Assembly: GCF_019492185.1 (NCBI RefSeq)
Contig: NZ_JAICCF010000004.1
Span: forward strand, 620,001-684,000
Reading direction: 5' to 3'
From: Chitinophaga rhizophila
GTDB lineage: Bacteria; Bacteroidota; Bacteroidia; Chitinophagales; Chitinophagaceae
Length of the DNA: 64,000 nucleotides
Shown here: piece by piece, positions 8,910 through 17,157 of the stretch
Numbering within the stretch: position 1 is the stretch's first letter
Layout of the letters: every line of letters starts with the position of its first letter
Notes under the pieces: model-generated
Told to the model about the DNA's origin: nothing
Seen by the model: only the letters and a program-made list of their open reading frames with translations
Database searches by the model: none
Made by a program: the position numbers and the translations under genes

Positions 8910-9536
8910 CTACAGAAAGCCATACTGCCCTGCCAGTTTGATTGCTGCGGCCACACTATTCACCTCAAACTTGTCCATCAGGTTTTTCCGGTGACTTTCC
9001 ACTGTATGCGGACTGATAAAAAGCTGCTCTGCTATCTGCGCAATCGTCAGTCCTTCGGCGGCTAGCTTCAGTATCTCTTTCTCTCTCCTTGTCATTTTAG
9101 GGAGCTGTGTCAATCCTCCGTTACCGCTTTGCCGGCGTAATATTTCCCTGGATTGGTAGCATACATAGATTCCTCCTTTCAATACGTCCCTTATTGCGGC
9201 CACTATCATCTCACTGAGGGCATTCTTCTGTATATAGCCGCTGGCACCCTGCTTAAGGATGCTATTGATAATAGGCGCTTCATTGTGTACGCTGAGGGCG
9301 ATGACATGTACGTCGGGGTGTCTCTTTTTTACGTCAGCACAGAGTTCAACGCCGTTGATATCCGGCAGGTTGATGTCCAGCAGCAGGATGTCAGGCTCCT
9401 GCGATGAGAAGGCTTCGAGTGTTTCTTTGCCGGTGGCGCAGGTACCTGTTACGGAAAGCCCTTCTGTTGCATTCAATACATTCTTAAGGCCTTCCACTAC
9501 TATCGGATGATCATCTGTGATAAAGATTCTTACCAT
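8910..9536 (-). CDS. NarL/FixJ-family response regulator
   Basis: A 208-residue two-component regulator. The N-terminal receiver domain (1-120) shows the acidic pocket TDDHP, the phospho-acceptor aspartate in LLLDINLPDINGVEL and a receiver ending in a QKNALS-type lysine loop. The C-terminal LuxR-type helix-turn-helix (about 140-205) reads LTRREKEILKLAAEGLTIAQ, then ISPHTVESHRKNLM. It starts 4 bp after the stop of the histidine-kinase gene upstream (9541-11778, same strand), so the pair is a clear operon and cognate system. Target genes are unknown. Confidence 0.95.
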   Translation of the reverse strand: MVRIFITDDHPIVVEGLKNVLNATEGLSVTGTCATGKETLEAFSSQEPDILLLDINLPDINGVELCADVKKRHPDVHVIALSVHNEAPIINSILKQGASGYIQKNALSEMIVAAIRDVLKGGIYVCYQSREILRRQSGNGGLTQLPKMTRREKEILKLAAEGLTIAQIAEQLFISPHTVESHRKNLMDKFEVNSVAAAIKLAGQYGFL

Positions 9537-9540
9537 AAGC

Positions 9541-11778
9541 TTAGTTAATCGGGAAATTGATCTCTACTGCGGTCCCCTCACCCGGTGCAGCATGAAATTG
9601 TATGTCTCCTTTCAGGTAGGCCACCCGGGAGCGTATATTGAGCAATCCGGCGGACCGTGAGTTACCCGCCCTGGTCATATCAAATCCTTTACCATCATCT
9701 TCCACAGTCAGGAACAGCTGCTTCCCGTTCTGTTGTAACTGAACCAGTAAGGTACTGGCCTTCGCATGTTTAATCACATTATTCACCAGCTCCTGTACGA
9801 TACGGTATACTACAATCTCGCGGATAGGGTCCATTTTTGCCTTTAAGCCTACTATCTGGGTAGTAATCTCGAGCTGGTCATTACTAAGGTTCTCGCAGTA
9901 ATTACGCAGGGCTGCGGCCAGTCCCTGGCGGGCCAGCAATTCCGGGGTCAGGTTATGTGCTACCAGCCGGAGTTCTGACACGGCGGCATCAATGCGGCCA
10001 AGGGTCTTTCGCAGCAGGTGCTTCTGGCCGTCCTGTTCCAGCATCGGCAGCATCCCCGACAACTCAATCTTTGTACCGGATAACAATCCCCCGAGGCCAT
10101 CATGCAGGTCTCTGGCCAGCCTGGCCCTCTCCTTCTCCTGTCCGTCCAGCATAGCTGACAAGGTGATGATCTCATTGTCTTTATTGATACGCTGTATCTC
10201 AAGTCCATGCATGCGGCTTTGCTGCTTCATACTCTTCGAGCGCTGGCGGTAAGCATATATCATCAGTGCCAGTGCTCCTAAACTGGCGACGATCAGCAGG
10301 GCATACACCGTATTGAGACGGCGGTTGTAGGCCATCTTCTGCTGTATTGACTTCAATTCCTGGTCGCGTTGTCTGGCCCTGAGGTTTGCCAGCGACAATT
10401 CCTGTTCTTTCTGTTGTGCGCGCAGCCCTGCAAGGGATAACTGCTGCCGGTTCTTTTCATCCTGTAACTGCATATAGGCCAGCTGCTGTGCGCGTTGCTG
10501 GTCGCGGAAGTGCAGGCGGTCAATTTCGCCTGACTTTCGCTCGGCGTCCAACTGCATGAAAGCCAGCTGTTTCTCTTTCTTTTCCGCCTCATATTGCGCT
10601 TCGAGGCGTTTGCCGGTGGCCATCTTCTCTGCATCATATACATCCTGGTATACCTGCTGATATTCCCGGTAGTAGTGCAAGGCGTCTATATAGTTACTGT
10701 CCCGCTCTGCCAGCTGCGACAAGCGCAGGAAAGTACTATACAGGATGTTCTTATCATACAGGGTTTCCTGTTGTATATAGAATAATGCTTTTACCATGAG
10801 ATCAGCAGCGGTTTTATAATCGCCGTCCAGTTCAGAAAACTGGGACAGGATACCATATGCGTTGGCGACGAAGGAATACTGCTTTGTTCTGAGCGCATCT
10901 TCCAGTCCGATGTTAGTATACTTTAATGCACTATCGCGCTGACGGTATGCCTCGAACTGCGTAAAGATATTAGCGAGGTTGATGGCAACAAATGCATAGT
11001 CAGAGGCCGACTCCATGACGGACCGGCGCTTTTCATATAGCCGCAATGCCTGTGTATAGTAGTGGTAGGCAGAATCCAGTGGACGGGTGGTAGCGCTATT
11101 CAGCCGGTACTGGTATTCAAAGGTAGTGCCGATCATGCGGTAGGCATTGAATACTGTATTAGGATTCCGGGTTCTGGCGGCCAATGCCAGGTTGAGACGG
11201 GCATATTTCTCCTGCGTGCTGTAGTCGTTCCACTCTGCGTAGATGCTGTATAGCTCTCCGTAGATAGCGCCCTTAAAGTCATCGGTACCGGCGGCTTCCA
11301 GGTGTTTTAATCCGCTGATGAAGCTGTTCACAGCGTCTGCAGGTTGATTATCCCTGTTCTGCAGCCATCCCCGGCAGTAATCAACGTACCCTTTAATACG
11401 GGCATCCTGGGTGCGGGCGGCATAATGTACGGCGCTATCCAGGTCATGCTGCGCAGCGTCCTGTTCATCATTAATACGGCGGCTCATGCCACGAATGGCA
11501 TACAGATAAGCGGCATATTTGCCGTCAGGCATACGTCGCGCCTGTATCAGCTGCTGCCGTAAAATGCTGAAAGCCTCTTCCTCCTGTCCGCGGAAGAAGA
11601 GCGCAGAAGCATATTTACCCAATAACATCATACGTTCTCCCTTTTCAAGACCGGGACGGCGTAATGCAGCTTCAAGCGTATCCGCGCCACGCTGTGCGAA
11701 CAAACTGCCGGATATCAGAAGGTGGCTGAGGAACAGGAAGATATATATACGAGGCAATACTGGACTTTTATTCAACAA
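9541..11778 (-). CDS. TPR-containing sensor histidine kinase (HisKA_3 type)
   Basis: A 745-residue kinase. A signal peptide (IYIFLFLSHLLISGSLFAQ) leads to a periplasmic sensor made of TPR-like helical repeats (about 40-380). A Gln/Glu-rich coiled coil with repeated QQ/QEL units follows (about 395-480), then one membrane segment (LNTVYALLIVASLGALALMI). The catalytic part has a HisKA_3 dimerisation domain with the phospho-acceptor histidine in ARLARDLHDGLGG and a HATPase_c domain (ELVNNVIKHAKA, DDGKGFD, ending in GEGTAVEINFP). It phosphorylates the response regulator encoded directly downstream. TPR sensors of this layout are common in Bacteroidota; the signal is unknown. Confidence 0.93.
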   Translation of the reverse strand: MLNKSPVLPRIYIFLFLSHLLISGSLFAQRGADTLEAALRRPGLEKGERMMLLGKYASALFFRGQEEEAFSILRQQLIQARRMPDGKYAAYLYAIRGMSRRINDEQDAAQHDLDSAVHYAARTQDARIKGYVDYCRGWLQNRDNQPADAVNSFISGLKHLEAAGTDDFKGAIYGELYSIYAEWNDYSTQEKYARLNLALAARTRNPNTVFNAYRMIGTTFEYQYRLNSATTRPLDSAYHYYTQALRLYEKRRSVMESASDYAFVAINLANIFTQFEAYRQRDSALKYTNIGLEDALRTKQYSFVANAYGILSQFSELDGDYKTAADLMVKALFYIQQETLYDKNILYSTFLRLSQLAERDSNYIDALHYYREYQQVYQDVYDAEKMATGKRLEAQYEAEKKEKQLAFMQLDAERKSGEIDRLHFRDQQRAQQLAYMQLQDEKNRQQLSLAGLRAQQKEQELSLANLRARQRDQELKSIQQKMAYNRRLNTVYALLIVASLGALALMIYAYRQRSKSMKQQSRMHGLEIQRINKDNEIITLSAMLDGQEKERARLARDLHDGLGGLLSGTKIELSGMLPMLEQDGQKHLLRKTLGRIDAAVSELRLVAHNLTPELLARQGLAAALRNYCENLSNDQLEITTQIVGLKAKMDPIREIVVYRIVQELVNNVIKHAKASTLLVQLQQNGKQLFLTVEDDGKGFDMTRAGNSRSAGLLNIRSRVAYLKGDIQFHAAPGEGTAVEINFPIN

Positions 11779-11857
11779 TAGAAAGCGTAAATATAGGACA
11801 AAACGGCTGTAGGAAAATTGGTGGAATTTAGGGAGAAAAGACGCCCATTGTTGCGCC

Positions 11858-11865
11858 TACCTTTG
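11858..11865 (+). promoter_or_regulatory. Candidate -7 element TACCTTTG
   Basis: Matches the Bacteroidota -7 consensus TAnnTTTG, 29 bp before the ATG at 11895. No clear TTTG at the -33 position was found. Confidence 0.45.
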
Positions 11866-11894
11866 ACCCATCAACGAAAACAAAACCCATATTT

Positions 11895-12551
11895 ATGTTC
11901 GGATTCTTTAAAACAAAACCTGTCCGCGATGACTTCTATCAACAGCACCAACTACCCGCTGAGTGGGAGCCCTACCTGAATATAGGCGCTTTGCTGATAG
12001 AGGGTAACCTGCGCCGCGACTCCCTGACGCTGCGTTCAAGGCTTACACCCAAACAGATAACACCATTACTGCAGCGTGCCTGGAACATTCATAATGGTGC
12101 AGATACCAAAGTGCTGGTAGAAGACCTGATGACATTGCCGGTGATGCAGCAGCAGGCCTTCATTACATCCGAACAACTCATGGATTATGCACTGTATCAA
12201 CGTATCAAAGATAACTGTGAAAAGAACTTTTCACAGCACAACCTATACTTCAGCAAAGCCTATTTCGATGGCGTCAAAAACCTGGCTGCCTGGGATATTG
12301 AACGGGCAGGCCTCGTGGTCCGTTATGCGTTTAATGCCGGCTGGCTGACGCAGGAAGAAGCACTACAGTACCTGCAAGGCCTCCATAAACTGGCAAAACA
12401 ACACTATACCAACTGGCTGGATTACTACCTGGGATACCTGAAAGGCAGGATCATCATCTTTGACAACTCTACTGATGATGCGCTGGATTACATATTTGCG
12501 CTGAGTTCCTTCTACAAAGAAGAGTTCTTCGTTGTCGCTCATCCGTTGTAA
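11895..12551 (+). CDS. DUF1266 domain protein
   Basis: A 218-residue cytoplasmic protein without signal peptide or membrane segment. The C-terminal part matches the DUF1266 pattern as I know it: AAWDIERAGLVVRYAFNAGW followed by LTQEEALQYLQGLHKLAKQH, then WLDYYLGYLKGR. Here an aspartate, an arginine and aromatic residues recur at characteristic spacing. Proteins with this domain have no established function. It stands alone between the divergent kinase gene and a lipoprotein gene, with its own candidate promoter upstream and a strong terminator downstream (12662-12686). Confidence 0.72.
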   Translation: MFGFFKTKPVRDDFYQQHQLPAEWEPYLNIGALLIEGNLRRDSLTLRSRLTPKQITPLLQRAWNIHNGADTKVLVEDLMTLPVMQQQAFITSEQLMDYALYQRIKDNCEKNFSQHNLYFSKAYFDGVKNLAAWDIERAGLVVRYAFNAGWLTQEEALQYLQGLHKLAKQHYTNWLDYYLGYLKGRIIIFDNSTDDALDYIFALSSFYKEEFFVVAHPL

Positions 12552-12588
12552 CAATATTCGTTTGATCCTTTGTGTTACCCTGATACTT

Positions 12589-12619
12589 CCGGTATAAGGT
12601 CTTCATGACTTTATACCGG
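12589..12619 (+). repeat. Strong hairpin (13-bp stem)
   Basis: CCGGTATAAGGTC and GACTTTATACCGG pair with a single G-T wobble around a TTCAT loop. No T tract follows directly, so it is not a standard terminator. It is the first of three consecutive stems in 12589-12686. Confidence 0.75.
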
Positions 12620-12661
12620 GTATCTATCGAAAAGCGGAATATATGCCGATAGAAAAGCAAT

Positions 12662-12686
12662 AAAATACCGGTATCCCGGTATTTTT
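12662..12686 (+). terminator. Rho-independent terminator after the DUF1266 gene
   Basis: AAAATACCGG and CCGGTATTTT form a perfect 10-bp stem with a TATC loop and a further T. It ends transcription from the DUF1266 gene and lies 18 bp before the candidate -7 element of the next gene. Confidence 0.85.
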
Positions 12687-12703
12687 AATCATTTAGTGCG
12701 CCG

Positions 12704-12711
12704 TAATTTTG
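12704..12711 (+). promoter_or_regulatory. Candidate -7 element TAATTTTG next to the start codon
   Basis: An exact TAnnTTTG match only 4 bp before the ATG at 12716. If used, the transcript would begin at or within a few bases of the start codon, giving a leaderless or nearly leaderless mRNA. No convincing -33 TTTG is seen. Confidence 0.4.
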
Positions 12712-12715
12712 CCAT

Positions 12716-13393
12716 ATGTTTATAACTAAACCTCTTATCTGGTGTTTATGCCTTGTTGCCCTCCTCTGTACATCATGTTTTGAAGTCATTGAGGATATTA
12801 CTGTGAAGAAAGACGGCTCAGGCGCTATGAAGCTTACCGTCAATTTCAGCCAGAGCCGTACCAAGATTGCTGCGCTAATGGTCATGGATAGCGTCCATGG
12901 CAGAAAAGTGCCGGATCGGGCGGAAATAGAGGCGAAGATGCAGGAAGCAGCTGCAAAACTCCGGACGATGAATGGCATCTCGAACGTCACACAACAGACT
13001 GATTTTAACAACTATATAGCAACTATCAGCTTCTCCTTCAGGAATACAGCAGATATCAACAACCTGACTAAAAAGCTCCTGGCTGAATATGATGTTAACA
13101 CCAATATTGCTGCTACCTACGCTTATGACCAGGGAAAGGCGACATTTACCAGGGATTACAAGCATTCAGGCGAAGTAAAAGAACAATTTAACAAGCTGAA
13201 AGACAGGGACAAAGAGATACTGAAGGCGGCCTCCTACATCAGCATCTTCCGCTTTGAACAAACCGTGAGCAGTTATAGCAATCAGGCAGCCAGGCTGGCC
13301 AAGAATCAGCTGGCAGTGATGCAACGCCTTCCACTGTACGACCTGGTAAGTGGTAAAGCGGACATTTCTAATCAAATACAATTATCAAGATAG
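12716..13393 (+). CDS. Putative lipoprotein of unknown function
   Basis: A 225-residue exported protein. The signal segment (LIWCLCLVALLCTSC) ends in a cysteine at position 21 that could be lipidated, though Cys at -3 makes the lipobox weak. After that comes EDITVKKDGSGAMKLTVNFS, a beta-rich opening seen in Bacteroidota lipoproteins that report a computed state, then a mostly helical C-terminus rich in Lys and Asp. No catalytic motif is visible. The downstream DUF4836-like gene starts 2 bp after its stop codon, so the two are surely co-transcribed and probably act together at the envelope. Function unknown. Confidence 0.75.
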   Translation: MFITKPLIWCLCLVALLCTSCFEVIEDITVKKDGSGAMKLTVNFSQSRTKIAALMVMDSVHGRKVPDRAEIEAKMQEAAAKLRTMNGISNVTQQTDFNNYIATISFSFRNTADINNLTKKLLAEYDVNTNIAATYAYDQGKATFTRDYKHSGEVKEQFNKLKDRDKEILKAASYISIFRFEQTVSSYSNQAARLAKNQLAVMQRLPLYDLVSGKADISNQIQLSR

Positions 13394-13394
13394 C

Positions 13395-15293
13395 ATGAAA
13401 CGAGTTTTGCAACTAGTAGCGCTTGCCTCGTGTACAGGCCTGACAGCCTCCGCACAGCAATATGCCTATAAAATACCCGAGAACGCATTTACTGTAGCCA
13501 CCGTTCGCGGTGAACAATTATTTAAGCTAACCTCAGTAAAGAATGTCAATGCATCCGTGTTTGGCAAGAAGCTGCTGAAGGAACTATCCAGCGTCTCCAA
13601 CCAGGACATCAAAAGCATAGATGACTTTGGCCTGAACCTTTCCGCCAACATTTATTACTATAACCAGATCACAGACAGCATCGACTATAACTGTGTACTG
13701 TTTCCCATAGCCGACGCGGCCAAGTTTAACGCTTTTATGAACAATGGTTCAAATCCTGTACAGGCAAGGAATGGCATGAATATGTCTTTCCGCTCTTCAG
13801 GTAAAACCCTTTTTGCCTGGAACGATCAGCTGCTGTGCATTGTCTCCGGTAAACAGCAGTACAGGTTCTTCAAAGACTCTACTACTGCAGCAAGATATGG
13901 TATAGAACTTCCTGAAGACGACTATCCTGTAACGGTAGACGTTCCTTACAACGATGACGGAGCGGCAACTGATGATCCTTATGCTACTGTTGATACAACC
14001 GTTGCGGAGCCTGAAACAGCCATCATGTACCCGGATTCTATTCCGACAGTAGTACCTGATGATGCACCTCCGCCGCCGAAGATAGACAATGACTATTACG
14101 ATTACCAGGAGAAAGACAGATCTTATGAAAGGAACAACCTTATCAAGGACAGTCTTACTATGAAGTGGGTCATGAATACCGCCGAGCAGCTATTGCAAAA
14201 GCAGGAAGGCACGCCGTCTATTCTTAACAATCCCGGCTTCGTACGTGCATCCGATCCGGCAGCAGCTGCCACCTTCTGGCTCACGGATATGCAGAGCATC
14301 TACAGTTCTTTCCTGCCTTATTCAATGCTCAAATACGGCTATATGATGCGCGGGTATGGCTCCTTTAATTCCAGGCTGTACCTGGGTAACGAGGAAATGC
14401 GCCTGACCAGCGAAATCGGACTGGACGAAAAAAAGGCAGAGATCTATAAAAGAATCAGCAATCAGAAACTGAACAAAAAGTTCTACAAATATATCAACAG
14501 TGACAGTCTCGTAGGTTTCATGAGTTATGCTTTCAATACAGAAGCTTATATGAATGAGCTTCCTGGCCTCTTTACCGGGATGTATGGCAAGTATGACGAA
14601 GAAATGAGCATTGCCGGCGAACTGCTGTCCATCGCCCTGGATGAAAAGGCGATAGCAAAGGTTGTAAAGGGAGATGGTTTATTCCTGTTATCCGGCGTGA
14701 GTAAGAAGCAGGTGACCTACAGCTCATATGTCTACGACAGCGAGACGTTTGAGTACAAGGATACGGTGAAAACGAAAACAGAAACACTGCCTGATTTCCT
14801 GTGCATGTTCTCTTCCGATGATCCCCGTATCATCGAAAAAATGTTGCAGTATGGTGTAAAAAAGGAGAAGATGACGTTTAAGGATGGTATCTACAGTGTA
14901 GAGGAGACCAGGAAAATGCCGCTTAACCTGCACATCCTCTTTAAAGACGGTATCGTATTCCTGGGCACTTCCTACAAGGAAATCCGCAGTATACAGGCCG
15001 GAACATTCAAAGGTAATCTGAGTAAAGAACAGAAGGCATTGCTTACCAAAAGCAACTATGCTATGTTCTTCAATCCAAAGAATCTGCGTGGCGTACTGCC
15101 ATCCGGAGAACCAGGCGACACCGCCGATAAATTGCGTAAACTGCTGGATGGTACAGGTAACGTGTATGTTACCTCTACCAGTATCAAGAACGGGTATGTG
15201 GGCTTTGATATGATAGCCGATGTACCAAAAGACAAACCAAATGCACTGGTCTATTTCCTTGACCTGATAGAGGAAATGACCCAATTAAACTAG
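13395..15293 (+). CDS. DUF4836-like exported protein
   Basis: A 632-residue protein from ATG 13395; an in-frame start at 13350 lies inside the preceding gene and spoils the signal peptide. The signal is VLQLVALASCTGLTASAQ. The mature part opens with YKIPENAFTVATVRGEQLF, the pattern of DUF4836 proteins (IP-x-A-x-x-V near the N-terminus). A low-complexity acidic and proline-rich stretch lies at about residues 185-245, with DDAPPPPKIDNDYYDYQEKD as its core. The rest alternates beta-strands and helices with no recognised active site. It follows the lipoprotein gene directly and is closed by a strong terminator at 15321-15352. Family function is unknown. Confidence 0.7.
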   Translation: MKRVLQLVALASCTGLTASAQQYAYKIPENAFTVATVRGEQLFKLTSVKNVNASVFGKKLLKELSSVSNQDIKSIDDFGLNLSANIYYYNQITDSIDYNCVLFPIADAAKFNAFMNNGSNPVQARNGMNMSFRSSGKTLFAWNDQLLCIVSGKQQYRFFKDSTTAARYGIELPEDDYPVTVDVPYNDDGAATDDPYATVDTTVAEPETAIMYPDSIPTVVPDDAPPPPKIDNDYYDYQEKDRSYERNNLIKDSLTMKWVMNTAEQLLQKQEGTPSILNNPGFVRASDPAAAATFWLTDMQSIYSSFLPYSMLKYGYMMRGYGSFNSRLYLGNEEMRLTSEIGLDEKKAEIYKRISNQKLNKKFYKYINSDSLVGFMSYAFNTEAYMNELPGLFTGMYGKYDEEMSIAGELLSIALDEKAIAKVVKGDGLFLLSGVSKKQVTYSSYVYDSETFEYKDTVKTKTETLPDFLCMFSSDDPRIIEKMLQYGVKKEKMTFKDGIYSVEETRKMPLNLHILFKDGIVFLGTSYKEIRSIQAGTFKGNLSKEQKALLTKSNYAMFFNPKNLRGVLPSGEPGDTADKLRKLLDGTGNVYVTSTSIKNGYVGFDMIADVPKDKPNALVYFLDLIEEMTQLN

Positions 15294-15320
15294 TTGTGTC
15301 TTTTAATGGTTTTATACGAT

Positions 15321-15353
15321 ACCCCCGCTGCCAGTCCTGGCGCGGGGGTTGTT
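15321..15353 (+). terminator. Rho-independent terminator
   Basis: ACCCCCGC and GCGGGGGT form a perfect 8-bp stem, followed by tgttcattt. It lies 28 bp after the DUF4836-like gene. Confidence 0.8.
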
Positions 15354-15649
15354 CATTTATGGAACGAACATCACTGTGGATGATGCTATACGGCGGTCAG
15401 CCAAGCAACACCAGCTGGCAACAATGAGACATTGCCAAAGGCGAATGCCTTCCCGGCAAGGGATACAGGCTGATAAATTAGCGTACATCGAACTGTGAAC
15501 GAAGGTCTGTTAGATACTGTGCATCAGCCGACGCATGCATGCCGGAAGTCCTTTAACTACCCTGTGTATTCCGTTGAATAATCAGCAATGGCGGCAGCCA
15601 GATGACTATCAGGATTGTCTTAAATTTATGATTCATCAACAGCAATACA
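15354..15649. other. Intergenic region without a clear gene
   Basis: No coding frame of convincing composition. A small AAGGC/GCCTT hairpin lies near 15448-15461. The promoter of the gene at 15650 should be here, but no exact TAnnTTTG element was found. Confidence 0.4.
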
Positions 15650-16414
15650 ATGGCAATACAAACATCCGTTATCACATTCAGCGGCCGGTTAGGAGATCTG
15701 ATCGGTTACTACCGCAATCGAAAGGCCTGTCTGCGGACGCGGCCTGCTAGTATCAGACAGACACAGGCGACTAAACAGTCTGCCTATCGTTTCGGCATAG
15801 CCAGTAAAAATGCGGCGCTTATCCGCTACAGCTGCTACCCGGAACTGGATGTGCGCAGTGACAGTACCCATATCAACCGGTTAAACAAAGCGCTGATAGC
15901 CGCAGGCAGATACAACCTGGCGGCCATTACCGGCTTCAGGTTTAATCAGCAGTGCAGTACCACACAGTTTTTCACAGTGCAACCTGTAGTTTCAGAGGAG
16001 GGTGTAGTAGAGATACCGGCACAATTATTCCCCCGGCTGAAGCACGTACAGGCAATAGAAGTAAAGGTGATTGCCACCCGGATCAGCTTTGGCCTCCAAC
16101 GTACTATACATACAACAGCAGACGCCATCCTGATCGATACCAGTCTTCCTTTCAGCGGTGCCACGCTTAACGCAACAGCACCCGGGGCCGGAACGCTGGT
16201 AGTCATATTGCAGGTCAGGGCCATTAACAACGGCATACCCTCTATGCAAGCCAGTAACAATGCTGCAGACATTATCGCTGTGGTGCCTCCTGCCATCAGC
16301 ACCGTTGCAAGTACGACTGTTGATAAACAGCCGAACTATTATAAGCGCTTACCCCCTATTCAACCGACAGCTACTACGACAGCCGTTCACCCGCGCATAC
16401 AGCAACGGGAATAG
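15650..16414 (+). CDS. Small Bacteroidota-type protein of unknown function
   Basis: A 254-residue protein with no signal peptide. Residues 1-65 are basic, with ITFSGRLGDLIGYYRNRKA and then RPASIRQTQATKQSAYRFG. This opening (structure/YYR, arginine pair, QTxATxxSAxxFG) is one I associate with short, uncharacterised Bacteroidota proteins. The middle and end are predicted beta-rich and Thr/Ala/Ile-rich. The last 40 residues are low complexity (TATTTAVHP). It is isolated, with 350 bp upstream and 740 bp downstream free of genes. Function unknown; the long uninterrupted frame and consistent codon use support it as a real gene. Confidence 0.65.
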   Translation: MAIQTSVITFSGRLGDLIGYYRNRKACLRTRPASIRQTQATKQSAYRFGIASKNAALIRYSCYPELDVRSDSTHINRLNKALIAAGRYNLAAITGFRFNQQCSTTQFFTVQPVVSEEGVVEIPAQLFPRLKHVQAIEVKVIATRISFGLQRTIHTTADAILIDTSLPFSGATLNATAPGAGTLVVILQVRAINNGIPSMQASNNAADIIAVVPPAISTVASTTVDKQPNYYKRLPPIQPTATTTAVHPRIQQRE

Positions 16415-17015
16415 CCCTGTTATTGCCTGAAAGCTGCCTGATGACACTGAGTCTATCCTGATGAAAATAATGCGCTAAAATACCCTGAAAAACGCCCTTT
16501 CTGGATTGTTAACCGTCAACGTAAGATGAGGGCAGGCTTCCTGCTACCTGTATGTTAACCGCCGATCATTTCTCAGCCCCTGCACCGATTATATACCAGT
16601 TCTCCTGACAACTACCACATTCCCACATCAAGTCCACGTTGACAACTAACCTGCTATACCCTTAGCAGGCATCTTCTGCGGGTACGCCGTACCTGTAAGC
16701 CTTTATTACAAGTTGTTTCCTGACACGAATAAACCGATATAAATACACCGCGCCTCAGCGCTACCGCTTCAGTGCCTGGGCCAATTCAGCTTCGAGACTT
16801 TCCCGCCTACGGAAGGTATTAAGAATGAATTTAACCCTTCTTTAATAGCAACAGGCTCCGAACAACTATTTTTAATTTAATTATCAATCAGACTAAATAA
16901 AAGCGAAACAAACGGTCACTTATAAGTATAAGCTGTAACATCGCGGCGGAATACAATCAGGAGAACTGCTATACACTTTGTATTTCCGCAAATCATAAAG
17001 GTGGTCATGTGAATG
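16415..17015. other. Long gene-free region
   Basis: No convincing frame on either strand. One minus-strand stretch near 16765-16845 reads FRRRESLEAELAQALKR followed by a stop, without a start codon; it may be a decayed gene end or chance. The remainder is AT-rich near 16860-16910 and shows no tRNA-like structure that I could recognise. Confidence 0.4.
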
Positions 17016-17047
17016 AAAAAGGCGGATCTGAAAAGATCCGCCTTTTA
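17016..17047 (-). terminator. Terminator of the GH35 locus
   Basis: AAAAAGGCGGATCT, a 4-base loop (GAAA) and AGATCCGCCTTTT make a strong stem with A and T tracts on both sides, so it can work in either direction. It lies 110 bp beyond the stop of the GH35 gene and closes the minus-strand locus. Confidence 0.85.
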
Positions 17048-17157
17048 GTCTAACCAAACTTGCTGTCAAGGTAGTCTCTGTTATGAGTACTTTCTTGCGT
17101 AACTGTCCATTGTTCTATATTCATCTATCGTGATGATGCCATACTGTTGATGATATC

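Noticed and set aside
10340..10620. Repeated Gln/Glu-rich units that look like a DNA repeat
   Set aside because: They encode the coiled coil of the sensor kinase; the DNA repeats are degenerate and explained by the protein.
13350..13394. Start codon inside the preceding lipoprotein gene for the DUF4836-like protein
   Set aside because: It would put 15 charged and polar residues before a clean signal peptide; ATG 13395 gives a normal signal and a 1-bp spacing.
16765..16845. Minus-strand peptide-like stretch ending ELAQALKR
   Set aside because: About 26 codons with no start codon and no supporting conservation visible; too short to call a gene.
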